A DNA stretch of 64,000 nt, taken from positions 1-64,000 of the forward strand of contig WVSN01000002.1 of assembly GCA_015689705.1 (NCBI GenBank), given 5' to 3'. This DNA comes from Rhodobacterales bacterium HKCCE3408 (lineage in GTDB: Bacteria > Pseudomonadota > Alphaproteobacteria > Rhodobacterales > Rhodobacteraceae). The notes beneath the pieces were generated by a model that saw nothing but the letters and a program-made list of their open reading frames with translations, was not told the origin of the DNA and made no database searches. How positions within the stretch are numbered: the first letter of the stretch is position 1; each line of letters starts with the position of its first letter. Positions 8,391 to 23,182 of this stretch are shown piece after piece. The translations under genes were made by a program, and so were the position numbers.

Positions 8391-9824
8391 TCAGGTCGGC
8401 AGGTCGGCAAGCCCGATCTTACCGGCCTCCCCGCCCTTGGGTTCGTAGGTGGAAGTCTCGCCTGCGCGCACGAGCGGGCCGATGGCCACAAGCGTCACGA
8501 ACAGGATCAGGATCTCGAAGTGGTAGACGACGGAGTAGCCGGTCGCCGGATGCGCCAGCGCCTCGCCGAAGTGTCCGGACATCGCCAGATGCCCGATCCC
8601 ATCGCGCAGGCCGCCGCCAATGGCGATGGACAGACCCGCCGCGGTCGCCTGCGCCGCGCCCCAGGCGCCAAGCGCGAGGCCGCGACCCGCAGCTCCCCGG
8701 GCCGGCATGGTCATCGCCGCGGTCAGTGTCGCGACCGAGAAGAGGCCGCCGCCGAATCCGATGCCGCAGGCGCCGAGGAAGAACAGCAGGTCCGAGCCCA
8801 TCGGGCTCGAGAAGATCACCGCGCAGAAGGCGGCGACCCCGGCCAGCACGCCCCGCGCGCCCATGCGGTAGGGGTTCATCGACCGGCCAAGCCAGCGCGC
8901 CGCGAGCGCGAAGCCGGTCAGCGCCCCCGCTGCCCATGTCGCGGTCAACAGAGTCGTGGCCGAAACGCTGAGGCCCAGGATCTCGCCGCCATAGGGCTCG
9001 AGCAGGACGTCCTGCATGTTGAAGGCCATCGTGCCGAGGAAGACGACCATCAGAAGCCGCCCGGCCGTGCCGCCCGAGGCGTAATCTGCCCAGGCGTCAC
9101 GAAAGAGCGGGCGCGGCGCCTCGCGCTCTTCCTTCGACATCGGGCGGACGCGTTCCTGCCGCCACAGGGCGAAGACGTTCAGCACCACGGTCAGCGCCGC
9201 AGCGCCCTGCACGACCTGAATCAGCCGCAGCCCGTTGAAGTCGCGCAAGAGCCAGCCGATCACCACGGCCGACAGGCCCATCCCCACAAGGAACATGACG
9301 TAGAGAAGCGCAACGACACGCGGCCGGGTTTCGTCCGAAGCGCGGTCGGCCGCGAGCGCGAGACCGGCGGTCTGGGTCATGTGCATGCCGAGGCCCGTCA
9401 TCACGAAGGCCAGCGCGGCCAGCACCTCACCGGCGAAGGGCACGTCGTAGACAGGGTTGCCGCCGAGCACGAGAAGGCTGGCCGGCATGATTGCGAGGCC
9501 GCCCATCTGCCAGAGCGTGCCGAACCAGAGATACGGGATGCGCTTCCAGCCGATGGCCGAGCGGTGGGTGTCGGACCGGAAGCCGAGTAGCGCGCGGAAC
9601 GGCGCGATCAGCACCGGCAGCGCGACGAACAGCGCGACGAGGACGGCCGGAACGCTCAGTTCCACGATCATGACCCGGTTCAACGTACCGAGAAGCATCA
9701 CGCCCGCCATGCCGACCGAGACCTGGAACATCGACAGCCGCAGAAGCTGATTCAGCGGCAGGTCGGCGCTTGCCGCATCCGAGAAGGGCAGAAACCGTGC
9801 GGTCATGTGCGCAAGTCGGCTCAT
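8391..9824 (-). CDS. lhaA: LhaA, PucC-family MFS protein for light-harvesting complex assembly
   Basis: A 477-residue, roughly 12-helix member of the PucC/BCD branch of the major facilitator superfamily. LhaA is needed for LH1 assembly and probably delivers pigment to the antenna. The start MSRLAHMTARFLPF at 9824 overlaps the bchM stop (ATGA). The segment FRSDTHRSAIGWKRIPYLW is the typical first cytoplasmic loop of the family. A second PucC-like paralogue is encoded at 21920. Both lie in the PGC; no puc operon is in the window. Confidence 0.93.
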   Translation of the reverse strand: MSRLAHMTARFLPFSDAASADLPLNQLLRLSMFQVSVGMAGVMLLGTLNRVMIVELSVPAVLVALFVALPVLIAPFRALLGFRSDTHRSAIGWKRIPYLWFGTLWQMGGLAIMPASLLVLGGNPVYDVPFAGEVLAALAFVMTGLGMHMTQTAGLALAADRASDETRPRVVALLYVMFLVGMGLSAVVIGWLLRDFNGLRLIQVVQGAAALTVVLNVFALWRQERVRPMSKEEREAPRPLFRDAWADYASGGTAGRLLMVVFLGTMAFNMQDVLLEPYGGEILGLSVSATTLLTATWAAGALTGFALAARWLGRSMNPYRMGARGVLAGVAAFCAVIFSSPMGSDLLFFLGACGIGFGGGLFSVATLTAAMTMPARGAAGRGLALGAWGAAQATAAGLSIAIGGGLRDGIGHLAMSGHFGEALAHPATGYSVVYHFEILILFVTLVAIGPLVRAGETSTYEPKGGEAGKIGLADLPT

Positions 9825-10491
9825 CGCGCGAACTCCAGACATTCCGAAATGTAGAAGCCGCGGGCGACGCGCTCGATCCGGGAGATCGACCCTGTGCGGC
9901 AGGTTCGGGACAATCTGTGCGCGTCCTGCGGCACCATCCGCGGCGAGCGGTCGTCGCGCGGGAAGAGCTTCCCGGCGGTCCACATCGCCATCAGAAGCGG
10001 CGTGCGCGGGGCGACGGTGAAGACCACCTGCGGGCTGTCGAAGGCCGACAGTGCGGCGAGCAGGTCGGGCACGTCGTAGTAGATCAGGCTGTCCATCGCG
10101 ACGACGGCGTCGAAAGACCCAAGGCCCCGGTCCAGCATGTCGCCGGCATGGAACCGGACGCGCGGGCGTGCGGCCTCTGGCAGCCGCGCCTCGGCGATCC
10201 GGATGAGCTCGGGCGCGATGTCGACACCGACGACGTCGGCCCCGCGCGCGGCCAGTTCGGCCGTCGTCGCGCCGGTGCCGCAGCCAGCGTCGAGGATGCG
10301 GGCGCCGGACAGATCATGCGGCAGGCGCGACAGCATGACGGCGCGCATCGAATCGCGGCCCTCGCGCACCGTCTGCCGGATACGGCTCACCGGCGCCTCG
10401 GAGGTCAGCGCCTCCCAGGCGCGCGTCGCGGTCCGGTCGAAGTAGGCTTCGACCCGATCCCGCGTTGCGCCGTATGTCGATCCTTCCAGCA

Positions 10492-10492
<1 letters not shown>
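9821..10492 (-). CDS. bchM: Mg-protoporphyrin IX methyltransferase
   Basis: BchM transfers a methyl group from S-adenosylmethionine to the ring-C propionate of Mg-protoporphyrin IX, feeding AcsF. The 223-residue protein has a class I methyltransferase fold with the SAM-binding loop ILDAGCGTGATT and acidic residue VVGVDIAP. Its ATG shares one base with the bchL stop (TGATG) and its own stop overlaps lhaA by 4 bp. Confidence 0.96.
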
Positions 10493-15014
<4,522 letters not shown>

Positions 15015-15025
<11 letters not shown>

Positions 15026-16550
15026 AGTGGGCCTTCGCCTCGTACAGCGTTTCGACGGTGATCTCGGACACGCCGCGTTCGGCGGCATAGATCTCGGTGT
15101 TCCGCTTGGCCTTGCCGCGGACGAAGAAGGGGATCTTGCGCAGCTCCTTCTCGGCCGCGCCGGCCCAGTGAAGCTCCTCGTCCTTCATCTTTCCCGAAGT
15201 ACTCCGGGGGTCCGGGGGCTGGCCCCCGGCCTCGGCCTTGTGCGCGCCGCCATGGTGGCTCGGCCCGGCCGCGTCTGAGAACTCGAAATCCTCGCGGAAC
15301 ATGGTCAGCAGATGCTCCTCGAGACCCATCACCAGCGGGTGGACCAGCGTGTCGAAGAGCACGTTCGCGCCCTCCCACCCGGCGACGGGCGAGTAGCGCG
15401 CGGGATAGTCCTGGACATGTACGGGGGCGGAGATCACGGCGCAGGGGATACCCAGCCGCTTGCCGATATGGCGCTCCATCTGAGTGCCGAGGATCATTTC
15501 GGGCGCAGCGGCGGCGATCGCCTGCTCGACCTCGAGATAATCGTCCGAGACCAGCGCCTCGACGCCGTATTCCTGCGCCAGTTTCCGGATCGGCCGGGCG
15601 TATTCCCGGTTGTAGCAGCCGAGCCCCGCGACCTCGAAGCCGATCTCGTCGCGGGCGACACGGGCCATCGCGGCGACGTGGGTCGCATCGCCGAACAGGA
15701 ACACGCGCTTGCCGGTCAGGTAGGTGGAGTCGACAGACGCCGACCACCAGGGCAGGCGAAGGCGGGTTTCGTCGGATGTCGTCTCTACACCGCAGATTCG
15801 GGACAGTTCGCGGACGAAATCCCGCGTCGCGCCGACGCCGATCGGGACCGTCTTTGTCCAGGGCTGACCGCAGGTCTTCTCCAGATGCCGCGCGGCAGTC
15901 TCGGCGTGCTCGGGGTAGAGGACGACGTTCGCGTGGGCCGCGCCGAGCCGTGTCAGGTCCGAGGGCGTCGCTCCGAGCGGGGCGACCACGTTCACGTCGA
16001 GCCCCAGATCGTTGACCAGAGCGGTGACCTCGGTGACGTCGTCGCGGTGGCGGAAGCCGAGCGCGGTGGGTCCGAGGATGTTCACGCTTTTCCGCTCGGT
16101 CCGCTCCATCGGCTGCGCGAGGTGGCGGACGAGCTGGAAGAAGGTCTCGTCGGTGCCGAAGTTCTCTTTCCGCTGGTAGGAGGGTAGTTCGAGCGCGATG
16201 ACCGGGATCGGCAGGCCGAGCGCCTCGGCGAGACCACCGGGGTCGTCCTGGATCAGCTCCGCCGTGCAAGAGGCGCCGACGATCATCGCCTCCGGCTTGA
16301 AGCGCGCATAGGCATCCTGGCAGGCGGTCTTGAACAGTGACGCCGTGTCGGAGCCCAGATCGCGGTCCTGGAAGGTCGTGTAGGTGACCGGGGGGCGGTG
16401 ATTGCGCCGTTCGATCATCGTGAAGAGCAGGTCCGCGTAAGTGTCGCCCTGCGGCGCGTGCAGGACGTAGTGCAGCCCCTTCATCGCGGTCGCGACGCGC
16501 ATGGCGCCGACATGCGGCGGGCCTTCATATGTCCAGACGGTGAGCTTCAT
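15015..16550 (-). CDS. bchB: Dark protochlorophyllide reductase subunit BchB
   Basis: BchB pairs with BchN to form the catalytic tetramer of light-independent protochlorophyllide reductase. In the 511-residue protein Asp36 (QGDTYAD) corresponds to the aspartate that, unusually, ligates the NB-cluster. A C-terminal helper domain begins near [11 protein letters not shown]. Odd feature: codons about 441-456 are specified by a palindromic repeat (15182-15229) whose relatives in this window are intergenic. It adds the Gly/Pro-rich linker [16 protein letters not shown] between the main and C-terminal domains. Confidence 0.96.
15182..15229 (-). repeat. Palindromic intergenic-type repeat inserted in the bchB coding region (copy 1)
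   Basis: On the minus strand an inverted-repeat head (CCGGGGG/CCCCCGG, 15212-15229) is followed by a tail ending GAAAGATGAAGG (15193-15182). The tail matches copies at 16566-16590 and 62781-62808. Here it is read through in frame by bchB. Confidence 0.65.
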
Positions 16551-16565
16551 GTCGGCCGCCGTAAC

Positions 16566-16590
16566 GTGAGTATTTGAAGAAAGATGAAGG
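16566..16590 (+). repeat. Repeat tail in the bchN-bchB gap (copy 2)
   Basis: GTGAGTATTTGAAGAAAGAT, continuing to GAAGG, closely resembles the tails of the other two copies. This copy lacks a clear GC palindrome. It fills most of the 46-bp gap between the bchN stop and the bchB start. Confidence 0.55.
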
Positions 16591-16596
16591 CGCGGG

Positions 16597-18390
<1,794 letters not shown>

Positions 18391-18411
18391 CTAGACGCCG
18401 ATCCGGCAAAG

Positions 18412-18429
18412 TGTCAATTATAATTTACA
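18412..18429. promoter_or_regulatory. PpsR/CrtJ operator upstream of bchF
   Basis: TGTCAATTATAATTTACA is a perfect TGT-N12-ACA site with an AT-rich core. On the minus strand its edge provides TTGACA (18417-18412), a candidate -35 box for bchF. PpsR binding here would block RNA polymerase. Confidence 0.85.
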
Positions 18430-18555
18430 CATTTGCGGCTGTCGGATCAGACAGGTCGCGGCCCTCTCTCTGGCTGGATTTTTTCAGTTTTTGCTAGAGA
18501 ATAAGGGCAATGCCACATCGGTTCGGCGATGACCGGAGGCAGCCTGATTGCACCA

Positions 18556-18573
18556 TGTCAATTCTCTTTGACA
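18556..18573. promoter_or_regulatory. PpsR/CrtJ operator upstream of ppaA
   Basis: TGTCAATTCTCTTTGACA is a perfect TGT-N12-ACA site with extended TGTCAA/TTGACA arms. Its right arm is a consensus -35 for a plus-strand promoter; a weak -10 (GACACT) follows after 17 bp. It implies that the regulators ppaA-ppsR are autoregulated. Confidence 0.8.
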
Positions 18574-18689
18574 CAGGGGCAACGTTGCGCGACACTTGAA
18601 GCAGAAAGACGTCCCGTGGATGGACCGCACATGGCGCCAACTGTTCGAGCGCGCCGGGCCCGGAATGCCATCGAGGACGGACATGTATC

Positions 18690-19511
18690 ATGACCTACGA
18701 ACACGGCATCATCACGAAGCCGGACGACCGGGCCAGGAATGCCGAGGTCCGGCTCTTGGCTGCCCGGGCGCTCGCCGTTCTCGCATCCAACAGGACGCCG
18801 CGTCCGAGCCGCCTGATCGAACGGCTTCGCAAGCTTACCGACGCGTTCATCGCCGAGGACTCCGAAACCGGCATGGACGCGCTGGCGCTCGTCATGCAGG
18901 ACGGCATCTCAGCGTCCGACGTGATCGACTTCATCATCCCGGAAACGTCGCGTCTTCTGGGCGAGCGATGGTTCGCGGACGAGATCAGCTTCGCCGATGT
19001 CTCGATCGGCTCGGCGCGACTTCAGGAAAGCGTTCGTGCGCTTCGCCAGCGCGACACGGCGGATTTCCGCAATCGCGCGGCCGGCAAGGTGCTCATGGTT
19101 ATACCGCGGCCCGAGCATCATACGCTTGGCCTCTTCATTGCGGCGGACCAGCTGCGGCGTCTGGGGCTTGAGGTCGACTTCGCCATGGGCCCGCATCCGC
19201 GGCAGCTTGCCGAAATGTTGCGCCGCGACCGCTACCGGATGGTGGCCATCACCGCGTCGGGCCGGCGCACCCTTGCATCGGTTAAGGAGTTGGTGGAGAC
19301 AATACGATCAGCCGTTTCGAGGTTCACGCCGGTCGTTGTCGGCGGTCCGATCACCGAAGCCCTGTTCGACGTCCGTGCGATTACCGGGGCCGACTACGTG
19401 ACCGCCGATATCCGCGATGCCGCTGAACGGTGCGGGATCCTGGAACGGAGCCCGGTGTCGAGACTAGCGGAGGATGGCGGCCACCGGGTCGCCGAAGGTG
19501 ACCGTTTATGA
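18690..19511 (+). CDS. ppaA: Cobalamin-binding photosynthesis regulator PpaA/AerR
   Basis: A 273-residue regulator of the PpaA/AerR family, which modulates PpsR/CrtJ repression in response to light and oxygen through a bound cobalamin. A helical N-terminal part (including GERWFADEIS, about residue 91) precedes a Rossmann-like B12 domain. The motif ExHxxG is present as EHHTLG (residues 142-147), giving His144 as the expected lower axial cobalt ligand, and a downstream GG lies at 218-219. The stop overlaps the ppsR ATG by 4 bp (ATGA), so the two partners are translationally coupled. Confidence 0.93.
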   Translation: MTYEHGIITKPDDRARNAEVRLLAARALAVLASNRTPRPSRLIERLRKLTDAFIAEDSETGMDALALVMQDGISASDVIDFIIPETSRLLGERWFADEISFADVSIGSARLQESVRALRQRDTADFRNRAAGKVLMVIPRPEHHTLGLFIAADQLRRLGLEVDFAMGPHPRQLAEMLRRDRYRMVAITASGRRTLASVKELVETIRSAVSRFTPVVVGGPITEALFDVRAITGADYVTADIRDAAERCGILERSPVSRLAEDGGHRVAEGDRL

Positions 19512-20968
19512 AAACGCGTGGGTCCGATTTCTGGGGCGAGGGCGTCGCGCCACCCATTCCACCGGAACACTTCAACGATATCGTCACAACTGCCGCCGAC
19601 CTGGCCATTGTTCTGGAGACGAGCGGCCGTGTGCGTTCGGTCATCGTCAACCCGCTGAACCCGTCGCTCGGACAGCTCGATCACTGGCAGGATCGCGACA
19701 TCCGCGAGTTCACCGCCGAAGACAGCCAGGCCAAGATCGAAGCGCAGCTGGCGGCCTACCGCGCCGGTGGCGAGGTGAAGTCGGCGACGATCGAGGTCAA
19801 CCACTTCGACAACGCCAACTGGGAATTCCCGATCCGCTACACGTTGCACCGGATCGGACGCGAGGACGTCATCCTTATGCTCGGCCGCGACCTGCGGCCG
19901 ATCGCCGAGCTTCAGCATCGCCTGGTGAAGGCGCAGCTTGCACTTGAGAAGGACTACGAGACTCACCGCGATTACGAGACCCGCTATCGCGTCGTCATGG
20001 ATGGCGCACGCGAAGCGCTTGTCATCGTCCATGTCGGCAGCGGCCGGATCGTCGATCTGAACGCGGCCGCGGCAGGCATTCTCGGCTCCGAGGCGGACTC
20101 GCTGGTGGGCGGCGCCTTCACGCAGGAATTCGAGGGACGGCGGCGCGGGGAGTTCATCGAGAACCTCGCCGCGATGGCCGGCAACCAGACTGGCGGCGCC
20201 GTCAAGGTCGAGACCCGGCGTGGCAAACAGGGTGCCTCGATCTATCCCACACTGTTCCGTGCCGCGGGCGACCGGATGCTTCTGTGCCGGATCGAACCGG
20301 AGGGGTCGGAAGAGGGCATCGCGGCCGATATCGCCGGGACGCTTTCGCTGCTCTACCAGGACGGGCCGGACGCGATCGTCTTCACCGATACGCACGGGCT
20401 GATCCGCTCGGCCAACGAGGCGTTCCTCGGGCTGTGCGATGCCGGTCAGCTGTCAGAGGTAAAGGGGCGGTCGCTCGGCGACTATCTCAGCCGCGGCAGC
20501 GTCGATCTGAAGGTTCTGACCGACAATGCCGCACGGAATGGCCGGATGCGGGTCTATTCGACCCGGCTGGACGGTGCGTATGGCTCGCAGCTGTCGGTCG
20601 AGATTTCCGCCACGCGCCTCGGCGGTGCGAACCATGGCGGCTTCGCTTTCGTCATCCGCGACACCAGCCGGATGGAAGTCGTGCGCGAGCCGGTCGGCCC
20701 TGGCACCGGCGGTGCCGGCGGCATGCCGATGACCGAGGATTCCATGCGCAACGTCATGGACCTGGTCGGATCTTCGCCGCTGAAGGACATCGTCGCGGCC
20801 ACGACAGACGTGGTCGAGAAGATGTGCATCGAGACGGCTGTCGAACTCACCGACAACAATCGCGTCGCGGCGGCCGAGATGCTTGGCCTGTCGCGCCAGT
20901 CGCTTTACGTGAAGCTGCGCAAGTTCGGCCTGCTTCACAAGGGCGGCGGCGACGACCGTCAAGACTAG
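19508..20968 (+). CDS. ppsR: Photosynthesis repressor PpsR/CrtJ
   Basis: PpsR represses bch, crt and puc genes under oxygen by binding TGT-N12-ACA. The 486-residue protein has an N-terminal domain, a Q-linker-like helix (about 135-160), two PAS domains (about 160-260 and 285-390) and a C-terminal FIS-type helix-turn-helix (NRVAAAEMLGLSRQSLYVKL). Three cysteines are visible: Cys260, Cys310 and Cys440. Cys440, just before the HTH, and Cys260 probably correspond to the two redox cysteines described in R. sphaeroides PpsR (251 and 424). Seven matching operators in this window are its likely targets. Confidence 0.95.
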   Translation: MKTRGSDFWGEGVAPPIPPEHFNDIVTTAADLAIVLETSGRVRSVIVNPLNPSLGQLDHWQDRDIREFTAEDSQAKIEAQLAAYRAGGEVKSATIEVNHFDNANWEFPIRYTLHRIGREDVILMLGRDLRPIAELQHRLVKAQLALEKDYETHRDYETRYRVVMDGAREALVIVHVGSGRIVDLNAAAAGILGSEADSLVGGAFTQEFEGRRRGEFIENLAAMAGNQTGGAVKVETRRGKQGASIYPTLFRAAGDRMLLCRIEPEGSEEGIAADIAGTLSLLYQDGPDAIVFTDTHGLIRSANEAFLGLCDAGQLSEVKGRSLGDYLSRGSVDLKVLTDNAARNGRMRVYSTRLDGAYGSQLSVEISATRLGGANHGGFAFVIRDTSRMEVVREPVGPGTGGAGGMPMTEDSMRNVMDLVGSSPLKDIVAATTDVVEKMCIETAVELTDNNRVAAAEMLGLSRQSLYVKLRKFGLLHKGGGDDRQD

Positions 20969-20991
20969 TTTACACTTGCTGAGTCGGCGAC

Positions 20992-21009
20992 TGTCAGCCT
21001 AAGCTGACA
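20992..21009. promoter_or_regulatory. PpsR/CrtJ operator abutting the bchG start codon
   Basis: TGTCAGCCTAAGCTGACA is a perfect TGT-N12-ACA site with 8-bp fully symmetric arms (CTGTCAGC/GCTGACAG, 20991-21010). It ends 2 bp before the bchG ATG. A TTTACA hexamer at 20969-20974 could be the -35 box. No Shine-Dalgarno sequence is visible between site and start. Confidence 0.8.
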
Positions 21010-21011
21010 GT

Positions 21012-21923
21012 ATGACGGAAACGACCGCACAGGGTTCTGGTCGGCTCGTCCGCTCCGTGCCGGAGCCGCGCGCCGTCCTGACCCTCCTGAAACCGATCAC
21101 CTGGTTCCCGCCGGTCTGGGCCTATCTCTGCGGCGTCGTGTCCTCGGGCGCGCCGGTCTCGGAGCGGCCCGGTCTGGTGCTGCTCGGCATGGTGCTGGCC
21201 GGTCCGATCGTCTGCGGGATGAGCCAGGCCGCGAATGACTGGTGCGACCGCCATGTCGATGCGATCAACGAGCCCGACCGGCCGATCCCGTCAGGCCGCG
21301 TGCCCGGGCGCTGGGGGCTCTGGATCGCGCTGGCGATGTCGCTCCTCGGGCTGGCAGTCGGCTGGCAACTCGGACCGTGGGGCTTCGGCGCCACCTGTCT
21401 CGCCGTGGTCGCCGCCTGGGCCTATTCGGCCGAGCCTGTCCGGATGAAGCGCTCGGGCCTCTGGGGTCCGGGGCTGGTCGGGCTCAGCTACGAAACGCTC
21501 CCCTGGATCACCGGCGCTGCCGTCCTGTCCGCCGGCGCGCCCGATCCGCGCGTGATCCTCATCGCCGTGCTCTACGGGGTCGGCGCGCACGGGATCATGA
21601 CGCTCAACGACTTCAAGGCGCTCGAGGGCGATCGGCAGACGGGCGTGAACTCTCTGCCCGTGACACTCGGACCCGAACGCGCGGCACGCATGGCCTGCGC
21701 AGTCATGGCGCTGCCGCAAGTCGCGGTTATCGCGCTGCTCGCGCTCTGGGATCGTCCGGTCTTCGCCGCCATCATCGGTGTCTCACTTCTGGCGCAGGCC
21801 GCCGCGATGCGGGTCATGCTGCGCGATCCGAAAGCCAAGGCGCCGTGGTACAACGGCACCGGCGTGATGCTCTACGTCCTCGGCATGATGGTCGCGGCCG
21901 TCGCGCTCCGGGGGCTGACGTGA
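21012..21923 (+). CDS. bchG: Bacteriochlorophyll synthase (geranylgeranyl transferase)
   Basis: BchG esterifies bacteriochlorophyllide a with geranylgeranyl pyrophosphate in the membrane. The 303-residue UbiA-family protein has the aspartate-rich motif NDWCDRHVD with the following INEPDRPIPSGR, and eight or nine hydrophobic helices. Its start at 21012 fits the family N-terminus (SVPEPRA...LLKPITWFPP) but has no clear ribosome binding site. The stop overlaps the next gene as GTGA. Confidence 0.95.
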   Translation: MTETTAQGSGRLVRSVPEPRAVLTLLKPITWFPPVWAYLCGVVSSGAPVSERPGLVLLGMVLAGPIVCGMSQAANDWCDRHVDAINEPDRPIPSGRVPGRWGLWIALAMSLLGLAVGWQLGPWGFGATCLAVVAAWAYSAEPVRMKRSGLWGPGLVGLSYETLPWITGAAVLSAGAPDPRVILIAVLYGVGAHGIMTLNDFKALEGDRQTGVNSLPVTLGPERAARMACAVMALPQVAVIALLALWDRPVFAAIIGVSLLAQAAAMRVMLRDPKAKAPWYNGTGVMLYVLGMMVAAVALRGLT

Positions 21924-23182
21924 CGCTCGGATGGGGTGGGCTGGTGAGGCTCTGCCTCGCCAACGCCGCCATCGGTGGCCTCGCCGCCCTGCCCGTCAAT
22001 CTGTTCAACCGGCTGATGACCGTGGAACTCGCGCTGCCCGCGCTGCTGCCCGGGCTGCTTGTCGCGCTCCATTACGGCGTCCAGCTGACCCGGCCATTCT
22101 GGGGCCATCGCTCGGACGCGCGCGGGGGTCGGACGCCGTTCATCCTCGGCGGGATCGCCGTCGTCGGTCTCGGCCTTGTGCTGACGGCCTGGGGCATCGC
22201 ATCCCTGAGCGGCCCGGCCGCGCTCGCTGTCTGGATCCTTGCCTATGCGCTGATCGGCCTTGGCATCGGCGCGGGCGGGACGTCTTTCCTCACACTTCTG
22301 GCGACCGCCGCGCCGGATGCGCGAAAAGGCGCTGCGGCGACCGTCGCGTGGCTCATGCTGATCCTTGGCGCGATCATTGCCTCGATCGGGACCGGTATCG
22401 CGCTCGAGCCCTACTCGCCGGAGCGCCTGATGCTCGTCGTTCCCGCAGTCGCGGTGATCGGCTTCGTCGTAGCGCTGATCGCCGTTGTGGGCATCGAGCG
22501 CAAGCTCGGCGCCGTCCCTGCCCCGCAGGAGCCGAAGCTCGGCCCCGCGCTTCGCGCGACCTGGGCCGATCCGGCGGCGCGCGCCTTCACCGGCTTCGTC
22601 TTCCTGTCGATCCTCGCCTTCTACCTGTCGGAACTCGTGCTCGAGCCCTTCGCCGGGCATGTCCACGGCCTCGCACCGGAGGATTCGACGAAACTCTCGG
22701 GCGGCAAGGATGGCGCGGCGCTGCTCGGCATGATCTCGGCCGGTATTCTCTCGACCCTGCGGCTCGGGTCGCTGCGGCTCTGGGCCGTGGCCGGCTGCGT
22801 GATCTCGGCCGTCGGGCTGATCGGGCTTGGCTCGGGGCTGCCGCTGGTGCCGTTCACCGTGATCCTCGGCCTCGGCAACGGGCTGTTCGTGGTCGGCGCC
22901 ATCGGATCGATGATGCGCATCGCGGCGGAGCGTGCCGGGTCCACCGGCACACGGATGGGCGTCTTCGGCGCGGCGCAGGCCGTCGCGGCCGGTCTCGCCG
23001 GGCTGATCGCCACCGGCATTCTCGATCTCGCGCGGCTCGCCCTGCCGGTCGAAACCGCCTACGCCACGGTCTTCGGTCTCGAAGCCGTTCTCTTTCTCGC
23101 CGCCGCAATCGTTGCCGGCCGGCTTCTGACCATGCGCGCCGCGCCCGCGGCCAAACCAGGGGGTGATGCCCATGCGCTATGA
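21920..23182 (+). CDS. PucC-family MFS protein between bchG and bchP
   Basis: A 420-residue, about 12-helix transporter-like protein of the PucC/BCD family, equivalent to the gene called orf428, bch2 or bchP2 in other PGCs. Relatives of PucC and LhaA assist antenna assembly, possibly by handling bacteriochlorophyll; the role of this member is undefined. The family loop WGHRSDARGGRTPFILGG and the interior FGAAQAVAAGLAG are visible. It starts with GTG overlapping the bchG stop (GTGA); the longer open frame upstream is bchG in another frame. bchP begins inside its last 11 bases. Confidence 0.88.
   Translation: MTLGWGGLVRLCLANAAIGGLAALPVNLFNRLMTVELALPALLPGLLVALHYGVQLTRPFWGHRSDARGGRTPFILGGIAVVGLGLVLTAWGIASLSGPAALAVWILAYALIGLGIGAGGTSFLTLLATAAPDARKGAAATVAWLMLILGAIIASIGTGIALEPYSPERLMLVVPAVAVIGFVVALIAVVGIERKLGAVPAPQEPKLGPALRATWADPAARAFTGFVFLSILAFYLSELVLEPFAGHVHGLAPEDSTKLSGGKDGAALLGMISAGILSTLRLGSLRLWAVAGCVISAVGLIGLGSGLPLVPFTVILGLGNGLFVVGAIGSMMRIAAERAGSTGTRMGVFGAAQAVAAGLAGLIATGILDLARLALPVETAYATVFGLEAVLFLAAAIVAGRLLTMRAAPAAKPGGDAHAL

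Noticed and set aside
18440-18453. TGT-N8-ACA palindrome as a PpsR operator
   Set aside because: The spacing is 8 bp, not 12. It is mentioned only as a possible weak site.
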